Below, one piece after another: positions 12,580 through 22,536 of a DNA stretch of 64,000 bases (within the stretch, counting starts at the first letter, position 1; every line of letters starts with the position of its first letter). Source of the DNA: Agarophyton chilense (lineage: Eukaryota > Rhodophyta > Florideophyceae > Gracilariales > Gracilariaceae); contig JARGXX010000001.1 of the NCBI GenBank assembly GCA_030374765.1, forward strand, positions 1,860,001 through 1,924,000. The letters run 5' to 3'. Below the pieces are notes generated by a model. That model was not told the origin of the DNA, searched no databases, and saw only the letters and a list, made by a program, of their open reading frames with translations. Made by a program: the position numbers and the translations under genes.

Positions 12580-12981
12580 ATGACATTAGTTCTGAGAAGA
12601 ACTCTGCGGACATACCATTTGACTTTTTCGACTGAGGAAGAGACTTCAAATGAAAGGGCAGCAGTTGTGATACAGGCAGTTTTGGACGATGTTGCGACGC
12701 ATCCAGAGTACTATCTGAATATGTTCGGCGTCATGTTAGGAGTCATACTTTCCATCGTCGTTCTATCTGCCACGCTGATTGCTCTTAATTCGCTTCCTCT
12801 TGTGCCGGATGCGTTACATATGATTGGCTTAGTTTATTTGTTTTGGTTCCTGAGGAAGTATTTGTTCTCGGATATTGAATGGAAGCGACTTAACGATGAA
12901 GTTGAGCGGTTAGTGGCTGATATGCAGGGCCCAGTTGTCAATAATATCCGCAGCGAGCAGCTCAGTGAGACAAACGGTTAG
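12580..12981 (+). CDS. CAAD-domain (CURT1-like) thylakoid membrane protein
   Basis: The ORF from ATG 12,580 gives 133 residues. After an amphipathic helix (ERAAVVIQAVLDD) come two adjacent hydrophobic helices (about 47-70 and 75-95, with SLPLVPDALHMIGLVYLFWF) and a C-terminal amphipathic helix (WKRLNDEVERLVADM). This is the CAAD/CURT1 pattern. In cyanobacteria and plastids these proteins curve thylakoid membranes or anchor proteins to them. The start is doubtful: a transit-like frame ends at 12,583, and a third frame reads SSEKNSADIPFDFFD and stops beside TEEETSNER. Either there is a small 5' intron or the 5' end has frameshifts. The domain call itself is solid. Confidence 0.75.
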   Translation: MTLVLRRTLRTYHLTFSTEEETSNERAAVVIQAVLDDVATHPEYYLNMFGVMLGVILSIVVLSATLIALNSLPLVPDALHMIGLVYLFWFLRKYLFSDIEWKRLNDEVERLVADMQGPVVNNIRSEQLSETNG

Positions 12982-13285
12982 AGCAACCCTCTTTCGCCTC
13001 ACCGATGCCCAGATCGATGTTGGGATCCTGCTCAATGATTTCCAAAAACCAGGCAAGTTGTACTCTACCTACTTGACTTATGGAAAACACTTGCAATTTG
13101 AAAGCCATTTGATTGCATCGCGAGATGTCAACAATGTCAATAGAGGCTATCATCTACCTCAATTCTTCTAAATCGCACCCATAGTGGGACAATTGTACAG
13201 GAATCGCAACGCAATCCATTTTCAAAGCTTCAAATGTTGCAGATTTCTTGCTAATCTTATGGTTTCCTGAAGCCTCTGACCAGCT

Positions 13286-13933
13286 CTATTGTGTGTCGCG
13301 TGGAGCTATGTAGAACCCTTCGTTTGTCTTCCAGACCGAGTTGGAGTTCTTTCTGCCGCCAGCACTTACTTGCTGCTGACCTGCAATAACCTGTTTGAAC
13401 TTCAAACTAGGATTGGTGGAAAGGTAGTACCCGGTATCGACGTGATGCAGTCTGACAGTTGCTCCTCTCTTCCAGGAACCAGAACCTTGCAAACAGTCAA
13501 GCACCCAGTTATCACCCGTGTCACCTTCTGACCATCGCCCGTTCATCTCCCCATACGCGCTAACCTCGTAATCGCGATTCAGAGGCGCCTGATGTTTGTG
13601 AGAATGCAAATTCTTTCCAGTGTTTAGGTGCTGTAGTCGGAAAACATCACCGCAGCGCACCACTGTACCGGCCAAGAGCGAATCAGAGCCGTGTGCATTA
13701 CGGACGACCCAAAATGAGTTGGAATCGGATGTGTCGCTGACCGCTGTCACCGATTGTTGTTGTGAACCAGTTCCATACTTGATGTCGTGGGAGTGAAGTC
13801 TGTGTTTGGATGCAACGTGCTCGAGTTTTATTGTTGAACCGTAGGTTATTTCTGTCACTTGTTCGTCGGTAGCACAAACGCTAATGCAAAAATACGCGAG
13901 GGTCACCCCCAGCAAAGAGTTCCGAAGGATCAT
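13286..13933 (-). CDS. SDF2: SDF2-like MIR-domain protein of the ER
   Basis: 215 residues, close to SDF2 (211 aa in human). An N-terminal signal peptide (about 1-21, ending in CISVCA) precedes three MIR repeats, marked by KLEHVASKHRLHSHDIKYGTG, FRLQHLNTGKNLHSH and VRLHHVDTGYYLST. SDF2 proteins act in the ER lumen with an ERdj3-type chaperone in quality control and O-mannosylation of unfolded proteins. No C-terminal HDEL/KDEL is seen (it ends in RDTQ), so it may be held in the ER by a partner. Single exon. Confidence 0.93.
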   Translation of the reverse strand: MILRNSLLGVTLAYFCISVCATDEQVTEITYGSTIKLEHVASKHRLHSHDIKYGTGSQQQSVTAVSDTSDSNSFWVVRNAHGSDSLLAGTVVRCGDVFRLQHLNTGKNLHSHKHQAPLNRDYEVSAYGEMNGRWSEGDTGDNWVLDCLQGSGSWKRGATVRLHHVDTGYYLSTNPSLKFKQVIAGQQQVSAGGRKNSNSVWKTNEGFYIAPRDTQ

Positions 13934-14549
13934 TCGTCGGTAAAGGTTAGTTATGTTTGAATAAACTCTTTCCTTTTCACAGAAACCAACAACTCGAGTC
14001 GTTATCCAAATATGCGCGCAGGTTGTTGAACTGTTCGGTTTGTTGTTTGTTCTGAAATCTCGAGCCTGATTTACGGAGCGACAGCTTTCATAAAGCGCTT
14101 AAGCGACAGCCCGGTGAACATCGATCTGTACGGCAATGCTCCCAGTGGCAGCCTCTGAGCGCATGTGTACATTTCAGTCGGCCAGCAAGCGATTGGGCAA
14201 AGATGACTGACTTCCATCGCTGACACCTGCACACATGTACACGATGCCCCGGGGCAATTGAGCCACGAAGCTACGCGCCCCAGATGGTAGAGCTTTACAG
14301 TGGACGCATCACAGAGGCGGGAGCCGCCACATCGAGTGGTCGACCAACGTCACCCCATGTTTCCCCAACTTCTCCAAAACTCGTCCGAGAAAATGACCTT
14401 TCATGCAAAAATTTCCCACAGCCTCATGGGGCTTGGCAACTTCCGTAGATGTAGATATCATCCGCTGCTACCGCTGTCTACCATAATCGACAGATTGATC
14501 TTCGTCTGCCTTCGCCTCATTGAATGTTGAACGCGATATAGACATAGAC
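13934..14549. promoter_or_regulatory. Divergent intergenic region, SDF2 / NFRKB
   Basis: 616 bp between two divergent start codons. It must contain both promoters, but I can name no element. Short frames here have no motif support. Confidence 0.3.
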
Positions 14550-15857
14550 ATGCCTTTCCGTGGTAGAAGGCGCGGCGGGCGCGGCGGAAGGCCGCGTTCC
14601 GAATACAGTGTTCGCGAGGCCACTGTGAGAAGCCTTGATATGTTCGGCTTGTCCGCCACACCTGTGCTCCCTACTGCTGGAAGACCCCCCGTCTTGAAGA
14701 GAAAACCAAAAAAAAAGTTGCCTGGAAAACGCAAAGCAGATGAAGAAGAGGTGGTTGTCAGTTCAGGGGAAGAGTATACACGCAATTTGCTTGAAACCTA
14801 CATTGGACAAATTGGTGCCTGTTGTGCGCTTGGAATGAAAGCAGGCGATGTCATCAACATCCAATCGTGGGAAAAGTTCTCCGAGGAAGAACGAGAGTCT
14901 TTGCGTCAGCATCTGCCTCGACATTTGACAGACGAGGAGAAGGAACAAACTGCGAGAATGCTTGTGTCTGGCGCTGATATGTACTTTGGAGCACCCCGCG
15001 AGAGATGTTTTGACGCAGTTGCTGCTGGTCTTTCACACCCGCGAGTGAAGCGATGGCGATTAAGAGTTACACTAATTGAAAGACGCCATCACATTATGGC
15101 TATGCGAGAGTATCAGAATAGGTCAATTAGACGATTGTTAGCTCGAAAGGCCTGTCTTAAACATTCTGGTGACGCCATGGCAGGACTGGCTGCAGTAGGT
15201 GGTAATCTCACGAGAACAGGTGGCGCTTTGCAAGCTTTGCCGAGTAGAATTCAGGCCACTGCCGAAGCTGCAGCGCGATCGAGCATTATGAAGGAGTGGG
15301 ATGCCCCGCGTTGGCATAGGGTGCTTGATTTCCGTAATCAGGAGACACAGCGCTACATGGTACCAGAAAAGGCTTTTAGGTACCGCAACCCTTGGGGTTT
15401 CTCGATAGTTGGACCATTGAAGCGAGGCCCTGCTATTGACGGAGGTCGACCCCGTGAGCACATTTTGCTCCGGAATGAACGCCCAAGTCACGTTACGATT
15501 CTTTGCATTGTGCGGGATGCTGCGAGTAGGCTTCCTAACAACCGAGGGACAAGAGCGGATATTTGCGATCTGTTGAGGGATAGTCAATACGTAAGAGAGG
15601 GTGCCACATTTCAGCAACTGAACACTGTTGTGTCTGGAGCGCTTGACCGCCTGCATTATGAAGAAAATGCTCCTGTTCGGTATGATGGAGAGACCAAAGA
15701 GTGGTGTTATTTGCACAATGACATGAATGAAGAAGACTTTGAAAGGCCAGCGTGGGCGCGCGAGACTTCACAGAAACAAGGAGCAGCGGTCGAGAATACG
15801 GCCATGGCGGTTGCGAGAAACAAGCCAAGGAAGAAGAAAAAAAGGAAAGTCGCATGA
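14550..15857 (+). CDS. NFRKB: NFRKB homologue, INO80 chromatin-remodelling complex subunit
   Basis: 435 residues from the ATG at 14,550; the frame is open about ten codons further up but lacks an ATG there. An Arg/Gly-rich start is followed by a DEUBAD domain (about residues 105-210), with a tryptophan-containing helix, ESLRQHLPRHL and a basic helical end. A second domain at about 315-405 (RPSHVTILCIVRDAASRLP to EWCYLHN) fits the NFRKB winged-helix-like domain. In animals NFRKB sits in INO80 and its DEUBAD domain binds and inhibits the deubiquitinase UCHL5. The tail is a Lys-rich nuclear signal (NKPRKKKKRKVA). It is much shorter than human NFRKB (about 1,300 aa), retaining the two recognisable domains. 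Confidence 0.82.
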   Translation: MPFRGRRRGGRGGRPRSEYSVREATVRSLDMFGLSATPVLPTAGRPPVLKRKPKKKLPGKRKADEEEVVVSSGEEYTRNLLETYIGQIGACCALGMKAGDVINIQSWEKFSEEERESLRQHLPRHLTDEEKEQTARMLVSGADMYFGAPRERCFDAVAAGLSHPRVKRWRLRVTLIERRHHIMAMREYQNRSIRRLLARKACLKHSGDAMAGLAAVGGNLTRTGGALQALPSRIQATAEAAARSSIMKEWDAPRWHRVLDFRNQETQRYMVPEKAFRYRNPWGFSIVGPLKRGPAIDGGRPREHILLRNERPSHVTILCIVRDAASRLPNNRGTRADICDLLRDSQYVREGATFQQLNTVVSGALDRLHYEENAPVRYDGETKEWCYLHNDMNEEDFERPAWARETSQKQGAAVENTAMAVARNKPRKKKKRKVA

Positions 15858-16521
15858 ACTATTGAGTATTCTGTACAGAGTTTGAGAAGAGCTTTTTCAA
15901 CGAAGAAGTTATCACTTCTATTTGAGCTTATCGCTGTATTGTATTCTGAACCAATTCTACGCGCAGTTGGGTCTTGGAGACGCCGATAAAGAAATCAAGT
16001 CCGCAAGTCCGCAACTGCGTTGCTACTAGACAATTTACTTTCGACGGCGGCATATTGCTGTGCAAGAACGTTTCGGGGTATCGCGAAGAGGTTTCCAATG
16101 ATTTCAACTTCTAAATTATCAACATTTGCCTTTAAACTTCGAACGCGAACAGGACTGCACGGACCCAGCATTTCCTGGATTCCTTCAATATCTTATTCTC
16201 AACGACGGTAGATTCGCTTTCACGCCTTATGTCTTGCGTGCCACTCGTCGTTGCGGATGCTCCGTCTGTTGAAAGATAAAATCCCGTTTCATATGTCTGT
16301 GTTTTGTCGAGGTATGGAGCACTTTGAAGGCCGAAATGAAAATCCAAATCTGGTGGTAAACATTCAAAACGTATCGAAATTAAATGTGGAGAAGAATTAC
16401 ACGTGGCTCATTGTATTGAGACGGAGCAGTCGACGGCGACTCTGAAACACATTTCATCTATCATCTTTGTCCCCGCACGCTCTAGTGCCAAGCTTGACCA
16501 TCGTCGTCGCTGTGTTCAAGT
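15858..16521. other. No supportable gene
   Basis: Spacer between NFRKB and the eS25 gene. A short plus-strand frame at 16,020-16,211 resembles a targeting peptide in composition but has no continuation that I can link. It holds the eS25 promoter by position. Confidence 0.45.
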
Positions 16522-17017
16522 ATGGCTCCGAAGCAAGGCAAGTCCGCTCAAAACTCGGCAGCAGCGACCAGCCAAGCTGCATCCAAGAACGCCAAGGGGG
16601 CGAAAAAGAAGAAGTGGTCTAAGGGAAAGGTATGTTTTGCGTTCTATCGCGGGAAGCAGTTTGTTTTCTTGTGGGTGTTTAACCACCCCGGAAGACAGAC
16701 ATCGTAGCCACCAAAACAGAAAGCGAATGCACATTTTTCGCAGAGTTACTAACCTGTTGCTGTCTCTACCTTTTTCGGTGATGTAGGTCAAGGAGAAGGC
16801 CAACAATCTTGTGTTGTTCGATGATGACACCTATGAGAAGCTCTATAAAGAGGCACCAAAGTACAAGTTGATCACACCATCCGTACTTGCCGATCGTCTG
16901 CACATCAACGGGTCCCTGGCGCGAATGGCGATTAAGGAACTCATGGCCAAGGATGAGATCCGAATGGTTCTCCAACACTCCTCTCAGCTCATCTACACTC
17001 GCGCAACGAATATCTAA
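16522..17017 (+). CDS. RPS25: 40S ribosomal protein eS25, two exons
   Basis: Exon 1 is 16522-16629 (36 codons, Lys/Ala-rich N-terminus ending KKKKWSKGK). Exon 2 is 16787-17017 (76 codons plus stop). The product is 112 aa and matches eS25 throughout: [51 protein letters not shown]. It belongs to the small ribosomal subunit head and is known for helping IRES-driven initiation. The 157-bp intron starts GTATGT, has a perfect TACTAAC branch site at 16,747-16,753 and ends GATGTAG. An early intron in a ribosomal protein gene of an intron-poor genome is a common pattern. Confidence 0.96.
16630..16786 (+). other. Intron of the eS25 gene with a TACTAAC branch site
   Basis: Phase-0 GT-AG intron. The yeast-like TACTAAC lies 33 nt before the acceptor, with a pyrimidine-rich stretch between them. 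Confidence 0.93.
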
Positions 17018-17937
17018 GTGCGCTCATGTGTGGTACTTTCAATGCCTAAGTGTCGTTTGTAAAGATACTGAAAGTTTCTGTGTTACGGTTTCGTTCTTTT
17101 GAGATAAATTGCCATCGTTTTCACGTATTGGTTGTACGCCCTCTATTGATCATGTTGAAGTTGATCCCAACAGACGGACTTTTGCTCATGCCGTTATGTC
17201 TGTGAGAGGAGTATTAGTCTTCGATTTCTTTGCTCGATCTGTTGTAGTTTAGGAGCATTACGAATGTCGCCAAGTATTTATTTATCGGAGAGTGCATCTG
17301 GATCAGATATCCATTCTCGACGCATAGTGTCCTGTGCTTTGCCGATTATTCTTCGTGAAACGAAGTTGATCTTCTTCTTCCGCGGTCTATCTTATTTGCA
17401 ACGAAGATTTAGCCATCACTTTCTTCAAGGGTCCCGTGCAATGAGCGGGGGCTGAGTGCTTTCGCAAAGATCGCGGGTGTTAGAATCGGAATGAATAATT
17501 TTTGTAAGGCCGCTGAAAGCAACTCGCAATGTCAGTTCTATGCTTGCTTGACATCAGAATTATAAGCGCCGCCTACATCATTGAATATCCCAGCTTTCAG
17601 GACATGAAGTATTAACCCTTGTCTGGACTAATTCCTTTACGAAAAGAATGGACTAAAGGTGCCAAACATGTGTCCGCATCTCTTTCGTTTTGTGCAATGC
17701 GTCTTGAAAACAGGAGAAAAGGGTTGAAACTTAAAGTGGCCGTTTCGAATGAAGATTTCCGAAAAGACTATTTGTCGCGCTCCCATTCTGCAAAAAAGTT
17801 ATAGTGTGCGAAGTCAAGCTAAAGATAACGGATACGGCTTGAGCCGAAATGTAGCTTCGACACTGCTTTCTTCGCTGCTAGAATCTGTACGCTACATTCA
17901 CATTACGCATATCAACGGGAACACATGACAATCGGGA
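17018..17937. other. No supportable gene
   Basis: About 0.9 kb with only short frames and no recognisable RNA gene. It separates two plus-strand genes, so it holds the eS25 3' UTR and the CENP-C promoter. Confidence 0.45.
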
Positions 17938-19506
17938 ATGAGCGTAATTCGGGGGCACACAGCCACACATCGCCTCAGCTCTACAGAAGCCGTGTCCAGA
18001 CGGAAGTCGACTAGAACTAGAAGGATTCCAGGTCAGTGGTGGAAAGGAGGTGCTGATCTCCCCGTATCCAAGCCCCAAAACGCCATCAAGATTAGGTCAT
18101 CCACGCTCCCAAATAATATTCAAAGATGTGCAAAGCGGGGTGTGTCAAATACCTCTATATTCAAGGGCCTTGAGCTGCTCAAGAAAGATATTCCAAGACC
18201 GTCCTTGTCGGGAAACAAAAGCATCGTGGATGACGAAGACAGGCACGGAACAATCAATTCCAGAAAGACACAGAAATGCCAGGGAACATCACAACGCCGT
18301 TTTTTAAATGCCAAAGAGCAACTGCTGTCGAACAAAATGGCTATTTCTAGTGGTGAAACTTCCCTATCCCGTACAGCAGATGCTGGTAATGATGCATTTG
18401 ACCTAGAGGGACATTGCAAAGTATCATCCTCGGCGACAAATCGAAATGAGCAAACCATCGTGCGCGTACCAGGAGAAACTGGAAATCGACTTACCGACAA
18501 ATATAAGATTATTGGAGGGAAGCACATCACAGAGTCGAGAGTAGAACAAAACAATTCAACGCTAGGCAGAACAAGCTCCATCCAAGTTTCTTCTGGCTTG
18601 TGTTCAGCACCTAATGATTTAAACATATTCAATGGAAACCTCCTGCGAGACGCATCCAGCTCTTCTCGGCCAAACTCAGACGTTACGAAAGCAAGCGGTG
18701 TGGTAATGAGCGAAGAAGTACTTTCTAGACATCATGCAACAAGAAAACTAACACCTGAAAGTGGAAGTATTAGTCATAATTCGGCTCACGAAGTCAAAAC
18801 TTATGGTGAGTCTCGAGCTCCTGACAGTTTTCTGAAAGAGAAGGAGATCGACGACAAAAGCGGTCAAAGCTTTACGGCAGAACCACAACGAGTATCTGAT
18901 GACGAAGGCATCAAAGCAGGGACGGTGACACATGAGATCCCGAGTTCGTCAAGACCGTCTCCAAAAATTGACTGTTTGAATCGTAACACGGACTTTGATC
19001 AATTTGAAGAGCCGGGACCGGTGAACGTTGTAGAACAATGCATCGACGATAAAGTTTACGACAGCTCAAGCGTGCAAACTTCAAAAGGCTGTTCCAACTG
19101 TCGTTTGCAGGTATGTACCTGTCAGCGAAGGCTCTATCATCAACACGAGGGAACAGTAGCAGCACCATCTGTAGTAAGCTTTAAAGTTCGGCGTGGATCT
19201 AAGATACATTACATGACCGAGAATGTCTCGGGCGAGATTAAGTTCGGAATCAGGACTTGTAGCGATGGAATTTTGGTCGGAGAGCTTACTTTGTATCCTC
19301 AATCAGCAACAGGCCCCCGACGGACAGGTGGGCGGAGAGAGTGGTATATACTATTACGAGGATTCCTTATCCTCGAAGTGGAAGAATCCACAATCCATTT
19401 GCGACAGGGCGACGAAGTCGAATTCGAAGAAGACACTGTATTTCAGATGCGCAACCCATGCCTTCAGTCCACGGACCTGCTCTGTTTTCTGTTTTCCCCA
19501 GAGTAA
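17938..19506 (+). CDS. CENPC: Centromere protein C (CENP-C / Mif2)
   Basis: 522 residues. The CENP-C motif, which contacts the CENP-A nucleosome and H2A/H2B acidic patch, is at residues 21-37: RRKSTRTRRIPGQWWKG, with the arginine anchor and the paired tryptophans. A long Ser/Thr-rich, apparently disordered linker follows. The last 110 residues form the Mif2/CENP-C cupin dimerisation fold (VVSFKVRRGSKIHYM, then REWYILLRG, QGDEVEFEEDTVFQM and DLLCFLFSPE). CENP-C is the inner-kinetochore scaffold that links centromeric chromatin to the Mis12/CCAN complexes. The motif is unusually near the N-terminus, so the usual Mis12-binding region before it is missing, unless an upstream exon exists. A CSNCRLQVCTC cluster before the cupin is unexplained. 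Confidence 0.88.
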   Translation: MSVIRGHTATHRLSSTEAVSRRKSTRTRRIPGQWWKGGADLPVSKPQNAIKIRSSTLPNNIQRCAKRGVSNTSIFKGLELLKKDIPRPSLSGNKSIVDDEDRHGTINSRKTQKCQGTSQRRFLNAKEQLLSNKMAISSGETSLSRTADAGNDAFDLEGHCKVSSSATNRNEQTIVRVPGETGNRLTDKYKIIGGKHITESRVEQNNSTLGRTSSIQVSSGLCSAPNDLNIFNGNLLRDASSSSRPNSDVTKASGVVMSEEVLSRHHATRKLTPESGSISHNSAHEVKTYGESRAPDSFLKEKEIDDKSGQSFTAEPQRVSDDEGIKAGTVTHEIPSSSRPSPKIDCLNRNTDFDQFEEPGPVNVVEQCIDDKVYDSSSVQTSKGCSNCRLQVCTCQRRLYHQHEGTVAAPSVVSFKVRRGSKIHYMTENVSGEIKFGIRTCSDGILVGELTLYPQSATGPRRTGGRREWYILLRGFLILEVEESTIHLRQGDEVEFEEDTVFQMRNPCLQSTDLLCFLFSPE

Positions 19507-19579
19507 TTGAAGATTGTTCACGGAGAACTTTGAGCCCTCCCTACAACCTATAAGTGATATATATCTTTGTATCAGTTAT

Positions 19580-22126
19580 TTACTTCGCCCCTTTAGTGCC
19601 CAGTTCGACAACTTTGCGCTTATCTTTTAAAGCTCCAAGAATCTCACGCTTTCGTTTTTCTCTTTGTTCTGCCTTTTCGACCTCTGAAAGGGGCTTGGCG
19701 GAAATTGCGGCTGCCCACCCATCTTCTTCTTCTTTTGGAGGCGCTGGAGCAAATGGAAGAGTGGAGTGGTTTGCAGCAATTCTTGCCCTTTTAGCCGCGC
19801 CCATCTCTTGTAAACTCGCAACTTCTGCAGAATCTACTGCGCTATCATATTTTCTCTTTGACACACGTTCTTTTCTCGTTCTCTTAGATAAAGTCATCTC
19901 CTCATGAAGCTCGCGCAATCTGGCCTCACCTAATAGTGCCTCTGCCTTGAGGAATGACGGATTGTCTTTCCATGATTGCGGCATGGAATCATACGACTGC
20001 GCTGCAGATTCCAAGGTTCTGCCAAGGAAACCTTTGTATTCCTCCTCAGCAGCGTCCCTCTCTTTTTGTCGTTTTCGCTTCTCTTTCCTCTTTCTGTCCA
20101 GTATGAGAGCATCAACAACGACAGGTTCCAGATCTTTGAAATATTCTTTTAGACGCTCTATGTTCTCAAGTGTTTCTACAGTGGTTTCTTCGGAAATGTC
20201 TACGTTGGCATCTTTCAGTATGCGCCTAAACTCCTCCCGATGCTTGTGAATGCTTTGCTCGAACAGGTCTACTGCTTCATCAAATAGATCCATTGGAGAA
20301 GCAGCAAGTTCAGACTCCGGTTTGGCGAAATCTTCCTTCCCAATTACCACTGATACGTCTTTCCACCTCGCAGATGGTGGAATCCTTCCAATGAGAATCA
20401 TTTTCTCAACACCTGCTCTGAAGACACGTCTGTTGGCTTTCTGTTTTGCTTTCAGAACCTCCTTTTCTTTCGCTCGCTTCCTCTGTACGAGACCGTCAAC
20501 TTTCTTCTTGAAGTGGCGGATGATTCTCGCGACATCGTCCTCATCCAAATCACGGCCTTTGTCAAGATCGAAAGCGAACCTTCTCAATTCTCTGAATGGT
20601 GTGGCATCTGTGAAGGATGGGTGAACGCTGTTAGGGTCTTCAGATTCAGGTTTCGTAACTGATGAGACGTTCTCAACCTTTGCCAGGTCAACTGTCGGGG
20701 AACTTTTCTCTTTGCCTTGTTGAGCGGTTATTAACGCTGGATGGATACCTTTCTCCATCTCTTCGCTAATTGTATCAATAGCCTGCTTTCTTCGCCGTTC
20801 ACGCTCAGCAATACCCACTCGGACGCGTTCATTGAAAAACGCCCTCACGAGGTTCATTCGAGATCGCTCTTCGACAGCGCCAAAACGGGGATCGCCTTCC
20901 ATCGCTCGAACATTGTCGCGACTGCATCGATTCAGATTGGAAACATCATAGGGTTCTTTTTTGAAACATTCTTCTAAGAGACTAAGGAGATCCTCGGACG
21001 CGTTGCGAACTCGCAAAATTTCACGCCGTCTTGCAGACTTGTTCTCCCTGTCACAGTACTTTACCCACGCTTCCTTGCGTTTTCCATAGGGGAATATAAG
21101 TTTATATCTCGGATCTGACGAGCAACCTGACATAACCTCCAACCATGATGATTGACCATTTATTCCTTTCTCCTTCAACAAATCATAGAAGTGGCGTTGA
21201 CGAGAATTCGGTGTCAAAGGTCCGTCGGGTCGAAAGGGAGTTTCATCTTTATCTGCTTTTGTTTTGCGGATTTCTGCCCGCTTCAAGAAATATGCCTCTG
21301 CTTGACGGTCGGTCAAAGCCTTTCCATCCCTTGATCTGGGGCGCCGTACTACCCGTTTCTTGGACGTGTCCACTTTCTTAGCCTTTCGAGAGGCCACCAC
21401 TTCCCTAAGATCTCTCGCATCAGTGCGCGACTTTTTCGGCGGTGGTCCTGCAATCTGTCCCGGCTTAGTCCAAGTAGTCTCCCGCGTTCTTTTGTTGTAG
21501 TAATAGACCTTTCCATCAGGAGTGCGGTTCTCTGCCCATTCAGATTCAGTGCTACTCGGAATCGTGTGTGACACATTGGGCGCAGCCGGTGTCTGTATGG
21601 ATTCGTGCGAACGCTTCATAGGCAGTGAGTTCGTTGGGCGTACCCATCTTGTTTCTCGAGTTGTTGAGTGAAAGTAGTAGATTCTACCGTCGTTGGCACG
21701 GTGCTCGACCCATCCTGGGGGAAGCGGGGGGATTCGGGGCGCTTGCGGAGCGTTCGGGATTTGGGGAGTCCCAGAGCCATTCAAGTCGGCATCCGGAATC
21801 TGAGAAGTGGCGGCGAATCCGGGGGGTGGCTCCCACTGCGTCTTCTTCGTGGTAGAATTATAGTAGTATGTCCGCCCATCATCCGCACGATGCTGCATCC
21901 AGACGCCGTCATTGGATGGGACTGAGAGCGGAGTTGGTTGCGGTACGCGCGGAGTTGGATCACTCCATGTGGTCTGTCCTGTCTTTCGATTGTACCAGTA
22001 CGGTCTCTTATCCGCAGTGTACACTTTGGACCATTCTGTTTCGGAAATGGGGGCATTTGGCGGCGGTGGCGCTCGGCGCATCCAGGCCGGGCGAGTCAAC
22101 GCCGTTCCGCGTCCAGTTCCAGACAT
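19580..22126 (-). CDS. WW/FF-domain splicing and transcription-elongation factor (PRP40/TCERG1 family)
   Basis: 848 residues, single exon. Four WW domains occupy the N-terminal quarter (about residues 28-58, 70-104, 134-166 and 195-227), each with two tryptophans and a YYYN or YWYN core. A basic linker follows, then several FF domains from about residue 310 (FYDLLKEKGI, SSWLEV, DPRYKLIFPYGKRKEAW, KYC) to about 740, with Lys/Glu-rich helices and a coiled-coil-like end. Family members bind proline-rich splicing factors through the WW domains and the phosphorylated polymerase II tail through FF domains. PRP40 usually has two WW domains and TCERG1 three, so four is notable. The first FF looks more like TCERG1. 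Its 3' end is 73 bp from the converging CENP-C gene. Confidence 0.85.
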   Translation of the reverse strand: MSGTGRGTALTRPAWMRRAPPPPNAPISETEWSKVYTADKRPYWYNRKTGQTTWSDPTPRVPQPTPLSVPSNDGVWMQHRADDGRTYYYNSTTKKTQWEPPPGFAATSQIPDADLNGSGTPQIPNAPQAPRIPPLPPGWVEHRANDGRIYYFHSTTRETRWVRPTNSLPMKRSHESIQTPAAPNVSHTIPSSTESEWAENRTPDGKVYYYNKRTRETTWTKPGQIAGPPPKKSRTDARDLREVVASRKAKKVDTSKKRVVRRPRSRDGKALTDRQAEAYFLKRAEIRKTKADKDETPFRPDGPLTPNSRQRHFYDLLKEKGINGQSSWLEVMSGCSSDPRYKLIFPYGKRKEAWVKYCDRENKSARRREILRVRNASEDLLSLLEECFKKEPYDVSNLNRCSRDNVRAMEGDPRFGAVEERSRMNLVRAFFNERVRVGIAERERRRKQAIDTISEEMEKGIHPALITAQQGKEKSSPTVDLAKVENVSSVTKPESEDPNSVHPSFTDATPFRELRRFAFDLDKGRDLDEDDVARIIRHFKKKVDGLVQRKRAKEKEVLKAKQKANRRVFRAGVEKMILIGRIPPSARWKDVSVVIGKEDFAKPESELAASPMDLFDEAVDLFEQSIHKHREEFRRILKDANVDISEETTVETLENIERLKEYFKDLEPVVVDALILDRKRKEKRKRQKERDAAEEEYKGFLGRTLESAAQSYDSMPQSWKDNPSFLKAEALLGEARLRELHEEMTLSKRTRKERVSKRKYDSAVDSAEVASLQEMGAAKRARIAANHSTLPFAPAPPKEEEDGWAAAISAKPLSEVEKAEQREKRKREILGALKDKRKVVELGTKGAK

Positions 22127-22536
22127 TGGTCAGTGCGGTAGGACGTCCGTCACGCCGCCGCGCAAGTCGTCGCTGATCATAAGAATGGCGCACCTGAACG
22201 GAGGAGAGGATGTGGAGAGAACGCCAAGGAAGCCGCGGTGTAGTTGCGGAGGCTTGCGATCTGTTCTCCGCACGGCGCGACGACATAAAGCTAAGTTCAC
22301 CGGCGGGCGAAGAAGCGGAGGTTGCTCGCTGTAGAGGCTAGCTAGAGGCTGTGTTTTTGACAACTTTTTGAAAAAAAACATTTGCGCACATCGGAAGCGT
22401 ATTCGACAATCAAACTTGATTTTGAAATTCCCGCTCCCATGTATCAACAACTTCCTCGTTTTTCTGACGTTAACTTGCTCCCATTCAGCTCTTCGCCTCC
22501 CACTTCCCCCTGCTGGTGCCTTCCCTCTCTGGCAAA
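22127..22536. promoter_or_regulatory. Divergent intergenic region, WW/FF factor / APC3
   Basis: 410 bp between divergent starts. A pyrimidine-rich stretch precedes the APC3 ATG. No named motif can be supported. Confidence 0.3.
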
